A DNA stretch of 64,000 nt from Bryobacterales bacterium (GCA_026713545.1 JAPOOG010000109.1:28691-92690); one strand, 5' to 3'; positions 52,498 through 61,656 are shown, counted from the stretch's first letter. The notes: generated by a model not told the origin, from the letters alone. A program made the numbers and translations.

Positions 52498-53436
52498 TCA
52501 TTCACATTTGATGAACGACAAACCGCCGACCAGAAACGTTTTTGTCTTGTTGATTCGCCAGCGCCAAACGCCGAGTCGTCTTACCTTCTGAACATTCGAA
52601 GCAAAGAAGAGGTCGGTCGACAATTGATCCTCCATTGCGCCGAGGTCGATTCCGGCAAAGCAAGCTCCTGCTGCGGCGAGACGGGTGGCGAGTGCAGGAA
52701 GGTCCCGCTCGTGTGCCGTTGCAATTTCCGGAGCATCATCCGATGAGGCCAGATCCGTCACGAGCAGGCCGGCGCCGCCGGGAGCGGTGAGATCGGCAAG
52801 CAATCTAAGGTGGCCAATGCGAATCGCCTCGAACGCCTCGGAGAGACGCGCGGAATGCCCCCCCAGAGCGGCTGCGGCGGAATGCAAGAGCTGCGTCAAC
52901 AGGCAGGTCGAAGCAACGACGTCGAACCGTCCGCCGATTCGAGGTGGGGAGACGCGACGCGCGGAGTCAATCAGCAGGTCAACCGCTCGATCGAGCAGCG
53001 GTCGGGAAAGCGCATCCAACCGAGCCGCGATGCCGCTGAGGTCGGTGTCGCCGTGCAGGGTGACGAGGCCGCCGAGTTCAGGATGGCGGCGGGCAACTTC
53101 GGAGAGCGCCTCGCTGTCGAGATCCACGAGATGGATCTGCCCGAAGGCTTGGGCCAGGACCGGCAGGTCGAGATCATTGGCATTCCCGGCTCCCAGAACA
53201 CAAAGGCGGTTTCGCTCAACTTGCGATAACCAGACAATGACCTCGGTCACCACACGCCGGTGGGCAAGATAGAGTGATCCGCTGTTACGGGTACGGCGAT
53301 TGAAGGCCTTCTGACGTCCCAGTACGGAAGAGTGGGGCTTTCGTTCGGTTTCCGTCACAACGGACTTCACCAGCGCGACGCGCTGGTCTGCCTCTGCATA
53401 TTCTGACGGAGAAAAAGCCGGAGGGCCTGCTAACAT
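52498..53436 (-). CDS. SAM-dependent methyltransferase-like protein
   Basis: The 312-residue protein contains a Rossmann methyltransferase core: LCVLGAGNANDLDLPVL (about 83-99, motif I) followed by IHLVDLDSEALSEV, with acidic residue at the second strand end, and GRFDVVASTCLLTQLLH near 168-184. The substrate is unknown and similar proteins are often annotated only as hypothetical. An AAGGGAG ribosome-binding site precedes the ATG. It is divergent from the Gfo/Idh gene with a 34-base gap, so the two promoters must overlap closely. Confidence 0.78.
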   Translation of the reverse strand: MLAGPPAFSPSEYAEADQRVALVKSVVTETERKPHSSVLGRQKAFNRRTRNSGSLYLAHRRVVTEVIVWLSQVERNRLCVLGAGNANDLDLPVLAQAFGQIHLVDLDSEALSEVARRHPELGGLVTLHGDTDLSGIAARLDALSRPLLDRAVDLLIDSARRVSPPRIGGRFDVVASTCLLTQLLHSAAAALGGHSARLSEAFEAIRIGHLRLLADLTAPGGAGLLVTDLASSDDAPEIATAHERDLPALATRLAAAGACFAGIDLGAMEDQLSTDLFFASNVQKVRRLGVWRWRINKTKTFLVGGLSFIKCE

Positions 53437-53470
53437 ACTCCCTTTCTACCCGGCAGGGTGCGATTGGCTA

Positions 53471-54505
53471 ATGATGGAGACGGTCGCTTACGAGCCCGTT
53501 CGATGGGGCGTGCTGAGCACGGCGAAGATCGGCCGCGAGAAGGTCATTCCGGCGATGCAGCGGAGCCGGCTGAGCCGTGTTACGGCGATCGCGTCTCGCG
53601 ATCCGGAGCGGGCGCGGCAGGTTGCGCAGGACCTGGATATCCCCAAGGCGTACGGCTCATATCAGGAATTGATCGACGATCCGAAAATCGAGGCGATCTA
53701 CAACCCTCTCCCGAACCACCTGCACGTCCCCTGGTCGGCCAGGGCGGCGGAGGCGGGGAAGCACGTGCTGTGCGAGAAACCCCTGGCCTTGACCGCCCGC
53801 GAGGCGAAAATACTGGTCGAAGTGCGCGACCGGACCGGCGTGCTGATCGAAGAGGCTTTCATGGTTCGCCATCATCCGCAGTGGAGGCGAGTGCGGGACT
53901 TGGTTCGCGAGGGCCGGATTGGTCGTCTACGGGCAACGCAGGGCTTTTTCAGCTACACGAATCTCGACCCGGCGAATATCCGCAATCAAGCCGACATCGG
54001 CGGAGGGGGAATCTATGATATCGGCTGCTATCCCATTACGATGTCGCGGTTCATCTTTGAAGCGGAACCAAGCAGGGTGATTGCCCTGATCGAGAGAGAT
54101 TCCGAGATGAATACCGACCGGCTGGCTAGCGCGATCCTGGAGTTCGATGCAGGGCAGGCGTGCTTTGTGTGCTCGACACAACTCGTTCCCTACCAAAGGA
54201 TGCAGGTGTTCGGGTCGGCCGGGCGGATCGAGGTCGAGATTCCGTTCAACGCGCCGCCGGACCGGCCGTGCCGCATCCTCGTCGATGACGGCAGCAGCGC
54301 GCCATCGACCTCGTCAGCGATAACGGAAACCTTCGAGATCGTCGATCAGTATACGGCGCAGGGAGACGACTTCTCGCTGGCGATTCGCAGAGGAGAGCCG
54401 TTGGAATTCCCGCTGGAGAACGCGGTCCGCAACATGAGCATTCTCGACGCACTGTTTCGCTCTGGCGAGAGCGGCCGGTGGGAGAGAGTCGCGGCTACGG
54501 CATAA
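53471..54505 (+). CDS. Gfo/Idh/MocA family oxidoreductase
   Basis: The 344-residue NAD(P)-dependent enzyme begins WGVLSTAKIGREKVIPAM, the Rossmann dinucleotide site, continues with YNPLPNHLHVPWSARAAEAGKHVLCEKPLALT (seen in two parts, with the EKP motif), and ends in a GFO C-terminal sheet with the IGGGGIYDIGCYPI motif near 177-190. Family members oxidise or reduce sugars and polyols, for example 1,5-anhydro-D-fructose or glucose-fructose. It has no signal peptide. The first of two adjacent ATG codons is used. Confidence 0.92.
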   Translation: MMETVAYEPVRWGVLSTAKIGREKVIPAMQRSRLSRVTAIASRDPERARQVAQDLDIPKAYGSYQELIDDPKIEAIYNPLPNHLHVPWSARAAEAGKHVLCEKPLALTAREAKILVEVRDRTGVLIEEAFMVRHHPQWRRVRDLVREGRIGRLRATQGFFSYTNLDPANIRNQADIGGGGIYDIGCYPITMSRFIFEAEPSRVIALIERDSEMNTDRLASAILEFDAGQACFVCSTQLVPYQRMQVFGSAGRIEVEIPFNAPPDRPCRILVDDGSSAPSTSSAITETFEIVDQYTAQGDDFSLAIRRGEPLEFPLENAVRNMSILDALFRSGESGRWERVAATA

Positions 54506-54830
54506 GCGCCCTCGACATACGGGATCATCCGCCGCGGGTCGCCTTCTGTTGCGCGGACCCAGGCGGGATCCCATGGCCTTCAACAAGGGATCGATCGAGA
54601 ACATCCAGGAGCACAGGGGCATGGGGTATGCAGTATGTGACTTGCTCGGATCGGCCTCGACCGCATTGAAGTCATTCAGGAACATTTTTTGGCTAGCTGA
54701 GAGTGAAGTCCACGCGCCAAGGAGAGCTTTCTGCAGTTGACCGACCGTTGTAGACGCCCTCCGGCTGACATGCCCATATACTCTCCAGCGGGCTGGTCCG
54801 GGTGCTTCGGTTACCATGAGAAGCAGGCGC
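54506..54830. other. Intergenic, nothing clear
   Basis: 325 bases between the oxidoreductase and nicotinamidase genes. A minus-strand frame passes through with peptides such as QKMFLNDFNAVEADPSKSH that look less random than usual, which may be the trace of a decayed gene, but it runs antisense into the oxidoreductase gene. No promoter or hairpin was convincing. Confidence 0.3.
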
Positions 54831-55442
54831 ATGCGAGCCCTGATCGTCGTCGATTTACAGAACGACTTCATGCCGGGAGGAGCCTTGCCCGTTCAGCACG
54901 GCGACGAGGTCGTAGCAGTAGCGAACCGGCTGATGCCGAGGTTCGACCGGGTCGTAGCCAGTCAGGATTGGCATCCGCCGAATCATGGTAGCTTTGCGTC
55001 GTATCACGAGGGTCGCCAACCTGGAGACATCATTGAGTTGGCCGGTCTCCGGCAGGTGCTCTGGCCGGTCCACTGCGTGCAAGAGACCTGGGGAGCCGCA
55101 TTCCACCATGACTTGAACACGCAGGCGATCGGCAAGGTCTTTCCCAAGGGGGAGGATCCGCGAATCGACAGTTACAGCACGTTCTTCGACAATGCCCATC
55201 GACGTTCGACCGGGCTGGCGGATTACCTGCGCGGACAGGAGGTCAATGAAGCCTATCTGCTTGGGCTGGCTACGGACTACTGCGTAAAGTTCAGCGTGCT
55301 CGATGCCGCTGGAGAAGGCTTCCGGGTGACCGTCATCGAGGATGGTTGCCGTGGCATCGACCTGAAGCCTGGGGATGTGGATCGTGCGTTCCAAGAAATG
55401 CGAGAGGCTGGCGCGCGGGTCGTAGCCAGCGATGACGTCTGA
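54831..55442 (+). CDS. pncA: Nicotinamidase (isochorismatase family)
   Basis: PncA hydrolyses nicotinamide to nicotinate for NAD salvage. The 203-residue protein shows the catalytic triad: Asp8 in VVDLQNDF, the lysine in VFPKGEDPR and the cysteine in LATDYCVKFSVLDA. The metal site is ASQDWHPPNHGSF, followed by WPVHCVQETWGAAFH, both typical of nicotinamidases within the isochorismatase-like family. The ATG at 54831 (MRALIVVDLQ) fits the family; another lies five codons upstream. A family B repeat begins three bases after the stop codon. Confidence 0.93.
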   Translation: MRALIVVDLQNDFMPGGALPVQHGDEVVAVANRLMPRFDRVVASQDWHPPNHGSFASYHEGRQPGDIIELAGLRQVLWPVHCVQETWGAAFHHDLNTQAIGKVFPKGEDPRIDSYSTFFDNAHRRSTGLADYLRGQEVNEAYLLGLATDYCVKFSVLDAAGEGFRVTVIEDGCRGIDLKPGDVDRAFQEMREAGARVVASDDV

Positions 55443-55445
55443 ACT

Positions 55446-55530
55446 GAATCATCCTCCTCATCAAGTGGCTTTGACTACGGTTCGGATGTTTCCTGCATAT
55501 ATGATCTGAACACGGGCGGAGGAAAAACCA
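55446..55530. repeat. Family B hairpin repeat, copy 1
   Basis: This copy starts GAATCATCC and runs through TCATCAAGTGGC, GGTTCGGATGTTTC and ACACGGGCGGAGGAAAAA. It aligns over about 85 bases with the two copies near 61.5 kb. The arms GAATCATCC and GGATGTTTC can form a stem with mismatches. It lies between the nicotinamidase and NUDIX genes, both on the plus strand. Confidence 0.75.
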
Positions 55531-55619
55531 GACTGCATATCTCGCCCCATAGCGAGGCGAGATACTCTGGCTGTACAGGCCCGTCGGCTTCCTCCGGAAA
55601 ATGCAACCGGCCATAGCGG

Positions 55620-56210
55620 ATGAGAGAACAGCAGAGCGAAACGATTCTCGGCGGAGGCCGCTTCCTTGAATTGCGCAAGCGGAACGGCTGGGAATACGTC
55701 GCCCGCAAGGGCGTCGATGAGGTGGTCGTCGTGGTCGCCGTCACGACCGACGGCATGGCTGTCTTGATCGAACAGTACCGAGAGCCTGTGCAGACCCGCG
55801 TGATCGAATGGGCTGCCGGAATTGTAGGTGATGAACCCGAGTTCGAGGAAGAACACCTTCTGGAAGCGGCGAACCGCGAACTCGAAGAAGAAACGGGATG
55901 CCGCGCCGGGCGGCTGCGGATGATCGGCCACGGTCCTTCCTCGGGCGGAATGTCTTCGGAAATCGTCACGTTTCTCCAGGCTGAGGACCTTGTGCGAGTG
56001 GGCGAAGGCGGAGGCGTCGGCAACGAGGACATTAAGGTGCATCTGGTGCCTCTTGATGAAGTCGACGCCTGGATCGCCGCCCGCACCGGCGAGGGATTTC
56101 TGGTCGATCCGAAGGTCTATACCGGTCTCTACCTTCTTTCGAGACAAAACGGACCTCCGCCAAGCAAGGAGCTATCGATGCATCCGGGAAGCAGCGTTGA
56201 ATCCGGATGA
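55620..56210 (+). CDS. NUDIX hydrolase (ADP-ribose pyrophosphatase type)
   Basis: The 196-residue enzyme has the NUDIX catalytic helix at about residues 71-95 (EEEHLLEAANRELEEETG, with the REL-EE-TG core) preceded by VIEWAAGIVGDE. The N-terminal beta domain (GGGRFLELRKRNGWEYV) and the QYREPVQTRVIEW segment match ADP-ribose pyrophosphatase-like members, which cleave ADP-ribose or similar NDP-sugars. It sits next to nicotinamidase, and both could serve NAD turnover; this link is inference. The first ATG is used without a clear ribosome-binding site. Confidence 0.9.
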   Translation: MREQQSETILGGGRFLELRKRNGWEYVARKGVDEVVVVVAVTTDGMAVLIEQYREPVQTRVIEWAAGIVGDEPEFEEEHLLEAANRELEEETGCRAGRLRMIGHGPSSGGMSSEIVTFLQAEDLVRVGEGGGVGNEDIKVHLVPLDEVDAWIAARTGEGFLVDPKVYTGLYLLSRQNGPPPSKELSMHPGSSVESG

Positions 56211-56419
56211 GATGGTCGTGGAGACGTTCAGCGATAGTCCATGATAGAAGCGGGCGATGACTGCCCTGCCGTTTTCAAGGTCGCATTCTGTGTCAGGTAG
56301 CCTGGACGAGAGGGTCATCCCGGAGCAAGCCGCACCTCGCACTGGGCTCGCAGGTGAAACCGGCCGAATGGCTGAAATCAATCGGCTGACATAGCAACTG
56401 CCTTAGTCGCGCGGTTCCC

Positions 56420-57943
56420 CTACTCACGATCGGCTACCTGTACCCTGCCTCTTCGGCGATAAGGGTAGTAGTCCCAAGGGGACTCGCCGCGGGAGCGTGG
56501 GTCGCCGGTTTCCTCGAGGCGAGCGGCCAACGCTTCGCTTAGTTCTTTACGGGTGTCGGCATAGTTCGGATGATTCGCCAGGTTGTTGATCTGGCCGGGA
56601 TCGTCAGCGACCTTGTAGAGCTCTTCGGCGGAGCGGCGACCGAAACTCAGATCAAACTCGCGGGCGAACTTCCGCTTGTTGGGCTCTTGCAACATGAAGG
56701 TCTTGGTGGGGCAGCGATCGACATCGCCGTAGAAGCTCTGCGGCTCCGCATCCAGATCCGGGTCGCCTGCCGGCCAGAGGTCGGGTTCGTAGTTGCGAAT
56801 GTAGAGGTAGTCCGCTGTACGGATGGCGCGGCTAGGATAGGGCGCGCCGTTGGGTCGGGTCCATGTATGCCGCTCGATCGCGGTGAACACACGGTCGCGA
56901 CTGGGGTCGACTCGGCCTCCCTTCGACGAAATGAGAACGTTGAGCAGGCTACGGCCTGTCATCATCTCGGGAACGGGAAGGCCCGCCGCTTCGAGAACTG
57001 TCGGCGCAAAATCGGCATGACCGACGAGGTCGTCGACCCGTCGCCCTCCCGGAACTTTCTCAGGCCAGCGGATCGCCATCGGCATGCGGACGCCCCAGTC
57101 ATAAAGCGTAGTCTTCGCGCGGGGAAAGGGCATACCGTTGTCGCTGGTGACGACGATGATGGTGTTGTCGAGTTCACCCGTCTTTTCGAGCGCCTCGATC
57201 ATGCGAATCAGATGCGCATCGAACCATTCGATTTCGACGTAGTAATCGAGGATGTCGCGGCGAACTTCGTCGGTATCCGGCAGAAATGCCGGGACGGAAA
57301 CCGTCTCGGGTGACTTGCCTTTCTTTACGCCCGCGTCGTAGTCGTAGGCGCGGTGGGGTTCAGACGCTCCGTACCAGAAGAAGAACGGCATGTCCTTTTG
57401 GCGTTGCGCCAGGAAGTCATCGAAGTTGGCGGCGTAATTGTTGTTCCGTATGCCCGGCGGAACGGATTCGTAGCTGCGCCGGGCGAACTCACGTCCCGTG
57501 GGATAACGCTCAAGTCCCCCGGCCTGCCAGTCGCCGGGCCCCCAGGCCTTGCCCGTGTAACCGGTCTCATAACCGGCGTCTTCGAGCAACAGCGGAAAGA
57601 GTGCAAACTTCGACGGAATGGTTCCCATCAGCACTCCGGCATCCTCGAGCCGCCAAATGGATTGGCCGGTAAGGATGGCGCTGCGAGAGGGAGTGCATGA
57701 AGGTGCGGCGGTGAATGCGTGCGTGAAAAGAACACCCTCGCGTGCTACGCGATCGAATGCCGGGGTCTCGACATTCGGGTCACCCATCGCACCCGTATGG
57801 AGCCACGATTGGTCATCGGAAATGGCAAAGAGAAAGTTCGGCCTTTGGGCCGCCGCATTGTCGCCGACGCCATTGCAACCCGAGAGTCCCAGCAACCCGG
57901 TGGTTGCGAGCAGCAGCGTAAAGACGAGCGTGGCGCGAAGCAA
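56420..57943 (-). CDS. Lipoprotein sulfatase
   Basis: The proposed 507-residue protein starts at TTG 57943 and opens with a perfect lipoprotein signal, RATLVFTLLLATTGLLGLSGC (lipobox LSGC, Cys24; shown in outline). The sulfatase signature APSCTPSRSAILTGQ has Cys84, the residue converted to formylglycine. Metal ligands are in AISDDQSW and VVTSDNGMPF. Such enzymes remove sulfate from glycans or other esters. The frame could extend to 58084, but that stretch overlaps the tRNA gene, so the start must lie after it; TTG 57943 begins 16 bases past the tRNA and has no ribosome-binding site. Cell-envelope location. Confidence 0.88.
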   Translation of the reverse strand: MLRATLVFTLLLATTGLLGLSGCNGVGDNAAAQRPNFLFAISDDQSWLHTGAMGDPNVETPAFDRVAREGVLFTHAFTAAPSCTPSRSAILTGQSIWRLEDAGVLMGTIPSKFALFPLLLEDAGYETGYTGKAWGPGDWQAGGLERYPTGREFARRSYESVPPGIRNNNYAANFDDFLAQRQKDMPFFFWYGASEPHRAYDYDAGVKKGKSPETVSVPAFLPDTDEVRRDILDYYVEIEWFDAHLIRMIEALEKTGELDNTIIVVTSDNGMPFPRAKTTLYDWGVRMPMAIRWPEKVPGGRRVDDLVGHADFAPTVLEAAGLPVPEMMTGRSLLNVLISSKGGRVDPSRDRVFTAIERHTWTRPNGAPYPSRAIRTADYLYIRNYEPDLWPAGDPDLDAEPQSFYGDVDRCPTKTFMLQEPNKRKFAREFDLSFGRRSAEELYKVADDPGQINNLANHPNYADTRKELSEALAARLEETGDPRSRGESPWDYYPYRRRGRVQVADRE

Positions 57944-57958
57944 TGGCGGGGGGAGAAG

Positions 57959-58035
57959 TGGTGCCGGAGAGCGGACTTGAACCGCTGACCTAGGGATTAT
58001 GAGGCCCTCGCTCTGACCACCTGAGCTACTCCGGC
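57959..58035 (-). tRNA. tRNA with CAT anticodon (Met, or Ile2)
   Basis: The 77-base gene folds as a full cloverleaf: acceptor GCCGGAG/CTCCGGC, D-stem GCTC/GAGC, anticodon stem AGGGC/TCCCT with loop CTCATAA, T-stem AGCGG/CCGCT with loop TTCAAGT. The 3' CCA is encoded. The base pair next to the anticodon loop is a C-T mismatch. Elongator Met is likely, but a lysidine-modified Ile tRNA has the same anticodon. The sulfatase gene follows 16 bases downstream on the same strand. Confidence 0.93.
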
Positions 58036-58093
58036 GTACTCCAAGGATGATCTCATCGTATCGGCATGTTTTTTTAGGTGTCAACGACGGAGA

Positions 58094-59995
58094 TCAGTGT
58101 TCGGTTCTCTTGAAAATGAGACAGCCGAGGGGCGGCAGGGGGAAATTCAGGCTATGGGACCGGCCGTGGGTCGGCTCTGTCTCGGCTTTCAGACCTCCGA
58201 GGTTGCCGACTCCGCTTCCGCCGTATAACGCCGCATCGCTGTTGAGCAATTCCTGCCAGCAGCCTTCATGGGGAACGCCGATGCGATAGCCCTCACGGGG
58301 AACGGGAGTAAAATTGCAGACCACCACAAGCTCGTCGTTCGGCGATACTGCGCGGCGGAGGAAGCTGATGACACTCCTCTGGCGGTCGTTGCCGTCAATC
58401 CATTCAAACCCACGGGAGTCGGAGTCGCTCTCGAACAATGCGCATTCAGACCGGTATAAGCGATTAAGGTCTTGCACCCATCGGCGCAGACCCGCATGCC
58501 GGGGGTAGTCGAGCAGGTGCCAGTCGAGACTCTCGTCATGCGTCCATTCCCTGCCCTGGCCGAACTCGCTGCCCATGAAGAGCAGCTTTTTCCCCGGGTA
58601 GGTGAACAGGTAGCCGTAGAGCGTACGCAGATTGGCGAACTTCTGCCATTCGTCGCCCGGCATCTTGTCGAGCATCGATCCCTTCATATGAACGACTTCA
58701 TCGTGGGAAAACGGCAGGATGAAGTTCTCAGTGAAGGCGTAGAGCGTACTGAAGGTGATCTTCTTGTGGTGGTGCGTGCGATACAGCGGGTCTTTCTCGA
58801 TGTACGCCAAGGTATCGTTCATCCAGCCCATGTTCCATTTGAACCCGAAGCCCAGCCCACCCATCGAGGTGGGTCGCGAAACCATCGGCCATGCTGTGGA
58901 TTCCTCGGCGAACGTTACCGCGCCCGGGCACTCGGCATAGACACGCTCGTTCAACCGCCGTAGGAAATCAATCGCCTCGAGATTCTCACGCCCTCCATGC
59001 TGGTTGGGAACCCATTCGTCTTCCTTGCGGCCGTAGTCGAGATAGAGCATGGATGCGACCGCGTCGACGCGCAGGCCGTCGATGTGATACTGATCGAGCC
59101 AAAAAAGGGCGCTGCCGATCAGAAAATCCACCACCCCTTTGCGGCCGTAGTTGAAGATGAATGTGTCCCAGTCAGGATGATGGCCCCGGCGAGGGTCCGC
59201 ATGTTCGTAAAGATGGGTTCCGTCGAAGTATCCGAGGCCGTGCTCGTCCTTGGGGAAATGGGCCGGCGCCCAGTCTAGAAAAACCCCCAGGCCCGCTTGG
59301 TGAAGCGTATCGACGAGAAACTTGAACTCCTGCGGCGTCCCGAATCTCGCAGTGGGCGCGTAGTAGCTGACGGTCTGATATCCCCACGAGCCGTCGAAGG
59401 GATGCTCGGTGACCGGTAGCAGTTCGACGTGCGTAAAGCCCATTTCCACGGCATAGTCGGCCAACCGCGGCGCCAGATCGCGATAAGTCAGCCAGCCCCC
59501 CTCATCCGGCACGCGCATCCACGAGCCGAGATGGACCTCATAAATCGAGATGGGGGCATCGTGAGCGCTCTTGGGCGCGCGCGATGCCATCCACTCGGCA
59601 TCGCCCCAGTCGTAGTCCGCCAGGTTCCATACCTTCGAGGCCGTGCCAGGGCGTATCTCGGTCGCAAAGGCATAGGGATCGGCCTTCTCGACTTCGTAGT
59701 CTTCGGCGCGTGAGCGAATGAAGTACTTGTAGCGAGTATTCCGCCCAACTGCGGGCACGAAAACTTCCCAAACACCGGCTTCGGGATGATTCCTCATCGG
59801 ATGAGAGTCGCGCTTCCAGTCATTGAAATCCCCAATCACTGCAACGGACTTGGCGTTCGGGGCCCATACCGAAAAACGGGTCCCCTTGACGCCATCGACC
59901 TCAACCAGGTGAGCTCCGAGCTTTTCGTAGTTCTTGCAGTGGTTCCCCTCGGCCAAGAGCCGGAGATCGAGTGGGGTCAGCAGTGTGTTCGACAT
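58094..59995 (-). CDS. glgB: 1,4-alpha-glucan branching enzyme GlgB
   Basis: GlgB makes the alpha-1,6 branches of glycogen. The 633-residue protein has a CBM48 domain (about 35-115, [23 protein letters not shown]), the GH13 barrel with [29 protein letters not shown], catalytic nucleophile in [16 protein letters not shown], acid/base in [10 protein letters not shown], and [12 protein letters not shown], then the all-beta C-terminal domain. It is somewhat shorter than the E. coli enzyme because the first N-terminal domain is missing, as in many bacteria. No other glycogen genes are adjacent. Upstream of the tRNA on the same strand. Confidence 0.96.
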   Translation of the reverse strand: MSNTLLTPLDLRLLAEGNHCKNYEKLGAHLVEVDGVKGTRFSVWAPNAKSVAVIGDFNDWKRDSHPMRNHPEAGVWEVFVPAVGRNTRYKYFIRSRAEDYEVEKADPYAFATEIRPGTASKVWNLADYDWGDAEWMASRAPKSAHDAPISIYEVHLGSWMRVPDEGGWLTYRDLAPRLADYAVEMGFTHVELLPVTEHPFDGSWGYQTVSYYAPTARFGTPQEFKFLVDTLHQAGLGVFLDWAPAHFPKDEHGLGYFDGTHLYEHADPRRGHHPDWDTFIFNYGRKGVVDFLIGSALFWLDQYHIDGLRVDAVASMLYLDYGRKEDEWVPNQHGGRENLEAIDFLRRLNERVYAECPGAVTFAEESTAWPMVSRPTSMGGLGFGFKWNMGWMNDTLAYIEKDPLYRTHHHKKITFSTLYAFTENFILPFSHDEVVHMKGSMLDKMPGDEWQKFANLRTLYGYLFTYPGKKLLFMGSEFGQGREWTHDESLDWHLLDYPRHAGLRRWVQDLNRLYRSECALFESDSDSRGFEWIDGNDRQRSVISFLRRAVSPNDELVVVCNFTPVPREGYRIGVPHEGCWQELLNSDAALYGGSGVGNLGGLKAETEPTHGRSHSLNFPLPPLGCLIFKRTEH

Positions 59996-60148
59996 GTACA
60001 GCTCGGGCTGAAGTGTGCCGGACTTCGTTGCAAATCCGATCCTAGCCGAAATCGAGGGTTTCCGGGTGCCTGTCGGGGCACTGCCGTTTCCAGCAATGAG
60101 CCAATGTTCGCGAGGACCCTCGAGGGTCCTTGCGGGACTCAGGAATGC

Positions 60149-61402
60149 TCAGCGATTCCGCGAAAAGTCTTGCAGCGCAGTTACCAGGCGCTCAATCTCC
60201 TCCGGCGTGTTGTAGTGTGCGCAGCCGATGCGGACCATGCCGCCCGAGGCCTCGACGCCGAGACGCTCAGTGACGTTCAGCGCGTAGTAATTGCCGTCCC
60301 ATACGAAAAAACCCTGCTGGCCGAGGAAGGCCGCGAGCTGGCGCGGGGAACCGTCTTCCATTCGTATCGAAACGGTGGGCGTGCGGCGATCGAAGCGGCT
60401 CGCGTCACGGATTCCGTAGAAAGTGAGCCCTGGGATCTCGAGCAGCGCCGGGATGAGCTTCTGCGACAACTCGCGCTCGTACGATTGCGTGAGGTTCATG
60501 GCGGCAACGAGGGCATCGCGGCGGCTCTCCGTGCCTTCGGGGACGTGCCGGCGGCCCACCTCGGCTATGTAGTCGATGGCCGCGATCACTCCGGCGAGTC
60601 CCTCGTGGTTCTGGGTGCCGGTTTCCCAGCAGTCAGGGATTTCGTTGGACGCGGGCCGAACCTTGTAGGGATGCAGTTGCTCGAGAAGCTGCGCTTTTCC
60701 GTAGAGCACGCCGACATGCGGACCGAAAAACTTGTAGGCCGAACAGGCCAGGAAGTCGCAATCGATCGACTTCACGTCGATCGAGCCGTGCGGAGCGTAG
60801 TGAACGGCGTCAACGAAGCACAAAGCTCCCGCTTCGTGAGCGGCTCTCGTGATCGCGGCAACATCGTTGATGGTTCCGACGGCGTTGGAGGCGTAGCCGA
60901 CGGCTACGAGTTTCGTTCGCTCATTGATCAACGCGTAGAGTCGATCGAGGTCGAGTGTGCAGTCTTCGATGCGCATGTCGGCGGTGTGAACAACGGCGCC
61001 GCACTCTTCCAGGGCCCCCCACGGGGCGACGTTCGCATCGTGATCGAGTTGCGTGACGATGATCTCGTCACCTTGTTTCAGTTCGCGTCCGATGGAGCGG
61101 CTGAGGGCGAACGTAAGGGTCGTCATGTTGGGGCCGAACGCGACCTCGTCGGAACTGCATCCCAAAAAGTCGCCCGCCGCCGCATGGGCCTCGCCGAGCA
61201 TTCGTTCGGTGCGTTCGGCCGTAAGGAATGCACCGTGAGTATTGGCGTTGGAGGTCGCGAGGTAGTCCACGATGGAGTCGATGACGCGCTGAGGAACCTG
61301 GGTCCCTCCGGGGCCATCGAGGAAAACGGCCGGACGGCCGTTGACTTCCAGAAGCAACGCGGGAAATTGGTCCCGGATCCAGGAAAGATCAAGTTCAGCC
61401 AT
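60149..61402 (-). CDS. Class V aminotransferase, cysteine desulfurase-like (VC1184 type)
   Basis: The 417-residue PLP enzyme resembles the cysteine desulfurase-like group: VFLDGPGGTQVPQRV near the start, NANTHGAFLTAERTE, GPNMTTLTFALS, VTQLDHDANVAPW, LCFVDAVHYAPHG and the Schiff-base lysine in CSAYKFFGPHVGVLYG, with TGTQNHEG later. True IscS/SufS share the fold, but the catalytic-cysteine loop is not evident, so desulfurase activity is uncertain. The ATG at 61402 (MAELDLSW) is preferred; the longer frame to 61483 reads through a family B repeat. Confidence 0.9.
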   Translation of the reverse strand: MAELDLSWIRDQFPALLLEVNGRPAVFLDGPGGTQVPQRVIDSIVDYLATSNANTHGAFLTAERTERMLGEAHAAAGDFLGCSSDEVAFGPNMTTLTFALSRSIGRELKQGDEIIVTQLDHDANVAPWGALEECGAVVHTADMRIEDCTLDLDRLYALINERTKLVAVGYASNAVGTINDVAAITRAAHEAGALCFVDAVHYAPHGSIDVKSIDCDFLACSAYKFFGPHVGVLYGKAQLLEQLHPYKVRPASNEIPDCWETGTQNHEGLAGVIAAIDYIAEVGRRHVPEGTESRRDALVAAMNLTQSYERELSQKLIPALLEIPGLTFYGIRDASRFDRRTPTVSIRMEDGSPRQLAAFLGQQGFFVWDGNYYALNVTERLGVEASGGMVRIGCAHYNTPEEIERLVTALQDFSRNR

Positions 61403-61464
61403 GAAGTTGAAAAGCCCCAGCGCTGGTGCCTCCGGGCGCAGCACGCGATTGCCTATTCTGACCT

Positions 61465-61545
61465 GAAACATCCCCCTGATCAAGTGGCGTTGACATCGGT
61501 TCGGATGTTTCCCGCTTGAACGATCCGCGCACGGGCGGCGAATAA
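61465..61545. repeat. Family B hairpin repeat, copy 2
   Basis: GAAACATCC (61465-61473) and GGATGTTTC (61503-61511) are a perfect nine-base stem around a 29-base loop containing TGATCAAGTGGCG. The copy ends with a GGGCGG-rich stretch and then an AAAACTG triplicate (about 61548-61570) joins it to copy 3. Confidence 0.8.
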
Positions 61546-61573
61546 CTAAAAACTGAAAACTGAAAACTGACCT

Positions 61574-61656
61574 GAAACATCCCCCTGATCAAGCGGCGCT
61601 GATGCCTGACCGGATGATTTCTGCTTGTATGGTCCGCACAGCGGCAGAGGAAAAAC
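61574..61656. repeat. Family B hairpin repeat, copy 3
   Basis: GAAACATCC (61574-61582) pairs with GGATGATTTC (61612-61621) with one bulge. The body is the same as copy 2 with scattered changes (TGATCAAGCGGCG), and the end reads AGCGGCAGAGGAAAAA, like copy 1. Copies 2 and 3 are direct repeats, 109 bases apart. Confidence 0.8.

Noticed and set aside
57959..58035. tRNA gene as attachment site of the right-edge element
   Set aside because: No duplicated tRNA end was seen near the recombinases, and more than 4 kb of ordinary genes lie between.
57944..58084. N-terminal extension of the sulfatase frame
   Set aside because: These codons overlap the tRNA gene. The lipoprotein signal begins at TTG 57943.
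61403..61483. N-terminal extension of the class V aminotransferase
   Set aside because: It reads through a family B repeat and does not resemble the enzyme family; ATG 61402 fits.
59786..61519. A 577-codon plus-strand frame
   Set aside because: It lies antisense to glgB and the class V aminotransferase, both with clear catalytic motifs. Its peptide is Arg/Val/Glu-rich with no recognisable domain, as usual for shadows in GC-rich DNA.
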